From NCBI GenBank assembly GCA_933228895.1, contig OW121858.1:31395859-31459858 (forward strand): a stretch of DNA of 64,000 bases, given 5' to 3'. Position 1 is the first letter of the stretch; every line of letters starts with the position of its first letter. This stretch comes from Platycnemis pennipes (lineage: Eukaryota > Arthropoda > Insecta > Odonata > Platycnemididae). Positions 63,995 through 64,000 of this stretch are shown here, piece after piece. The notes below the pieces were generated by a model that made no database searches, had not been told where the DNA came from, and worked only from the letters and a program-made list of their open reading frames with translations. Made by a program: the position numbers and the translations under genes.

Positions 63995-64000
63995 GAATTC

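Larger units (their letters stand above)
61381..64000 (-). mobile_element. LINE C: I-like LINE, continues past the right edge
   Basis: The 3' end is at about 61383, with a TACTACTACTACTAC tail on the minus strand preceded by a hairpin (GGTGC, then GCACC) like LINEs A and B. ORF2 occupies the rest up to the window edge, so the endonuclease and ORF1 are outside. It is a different, more diverged subfamily from A and B. Confidence 0.9.

Overview
This looks like transposon-rich, intron-containing arthropod (probably insect) nuclear DNA. The reasons are a Copia element with a half-tRNA(iMet) primer site of the kind known from Drosophila copia, a BEL/Pao element, I-like LINEs with RNase H, many MITEs with TA, TAA/TTA or TTAA target sites, AT-rich spacers and one spliced host gene. 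There are no operons, rRNA genes or CRISPR arrays. The species cannot be fixed from the sequence.

Layout. 1-9.5 kb: layered small DNA elements (TTAA elements, Tigger-like elements, a TA-flanked MITE family, a CAGGGTTTATAGG family) plus an LTR-like repeat; one TTAA element has its empty site preserved in a related copy 2 kb away. 9.9-13.1 kb: four PIF/Harbinger-like MITEs, the last two as an inverted pair able to form a long hairpin. 14.56-19.30 kb: a complete Copia element (minus strand) with identical LTRs and one open polyprotein. 21.5-22.7 kb: a terminal-inverted-repeat element carrying three 144-bp tandem repeats. 23.3-31.0 kb: a Harbinger-like transposon split by a complete BEL/Pao element with identical LTRs, whose only visible lesion is one in-frame stop in integrase. 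31-35.4 kb: a fold-back element with tRNA-like arms, nested MITEs, a second LTR-like repeat and a CR1/L2-type LINE remnant. 35.4-40.2 kb: quiet spacer. 41.0-49.8 kb: a nest of elements within elements, including a full-length two-ORF I-like LINE and a 5'-truncated sister. 51.5-58.95 kb: two exons of a host gene of unknown function, separated by a 5.2-kb intron filled with retroelement and YqaJ-nuclease debris. 59-61.4 kb: more MITEs. 61.4-64 kb: a third I-like LINE running off the right edge.

The window is mostly mobile DNA and I see no defence island or gene cluster. The most novel items are the unrecognised gene, whose 80-residue repeat unit is duplicated across two exons and whose second exon appears to end in a GC donor, and the set of nested insertions that give a relative chronology.
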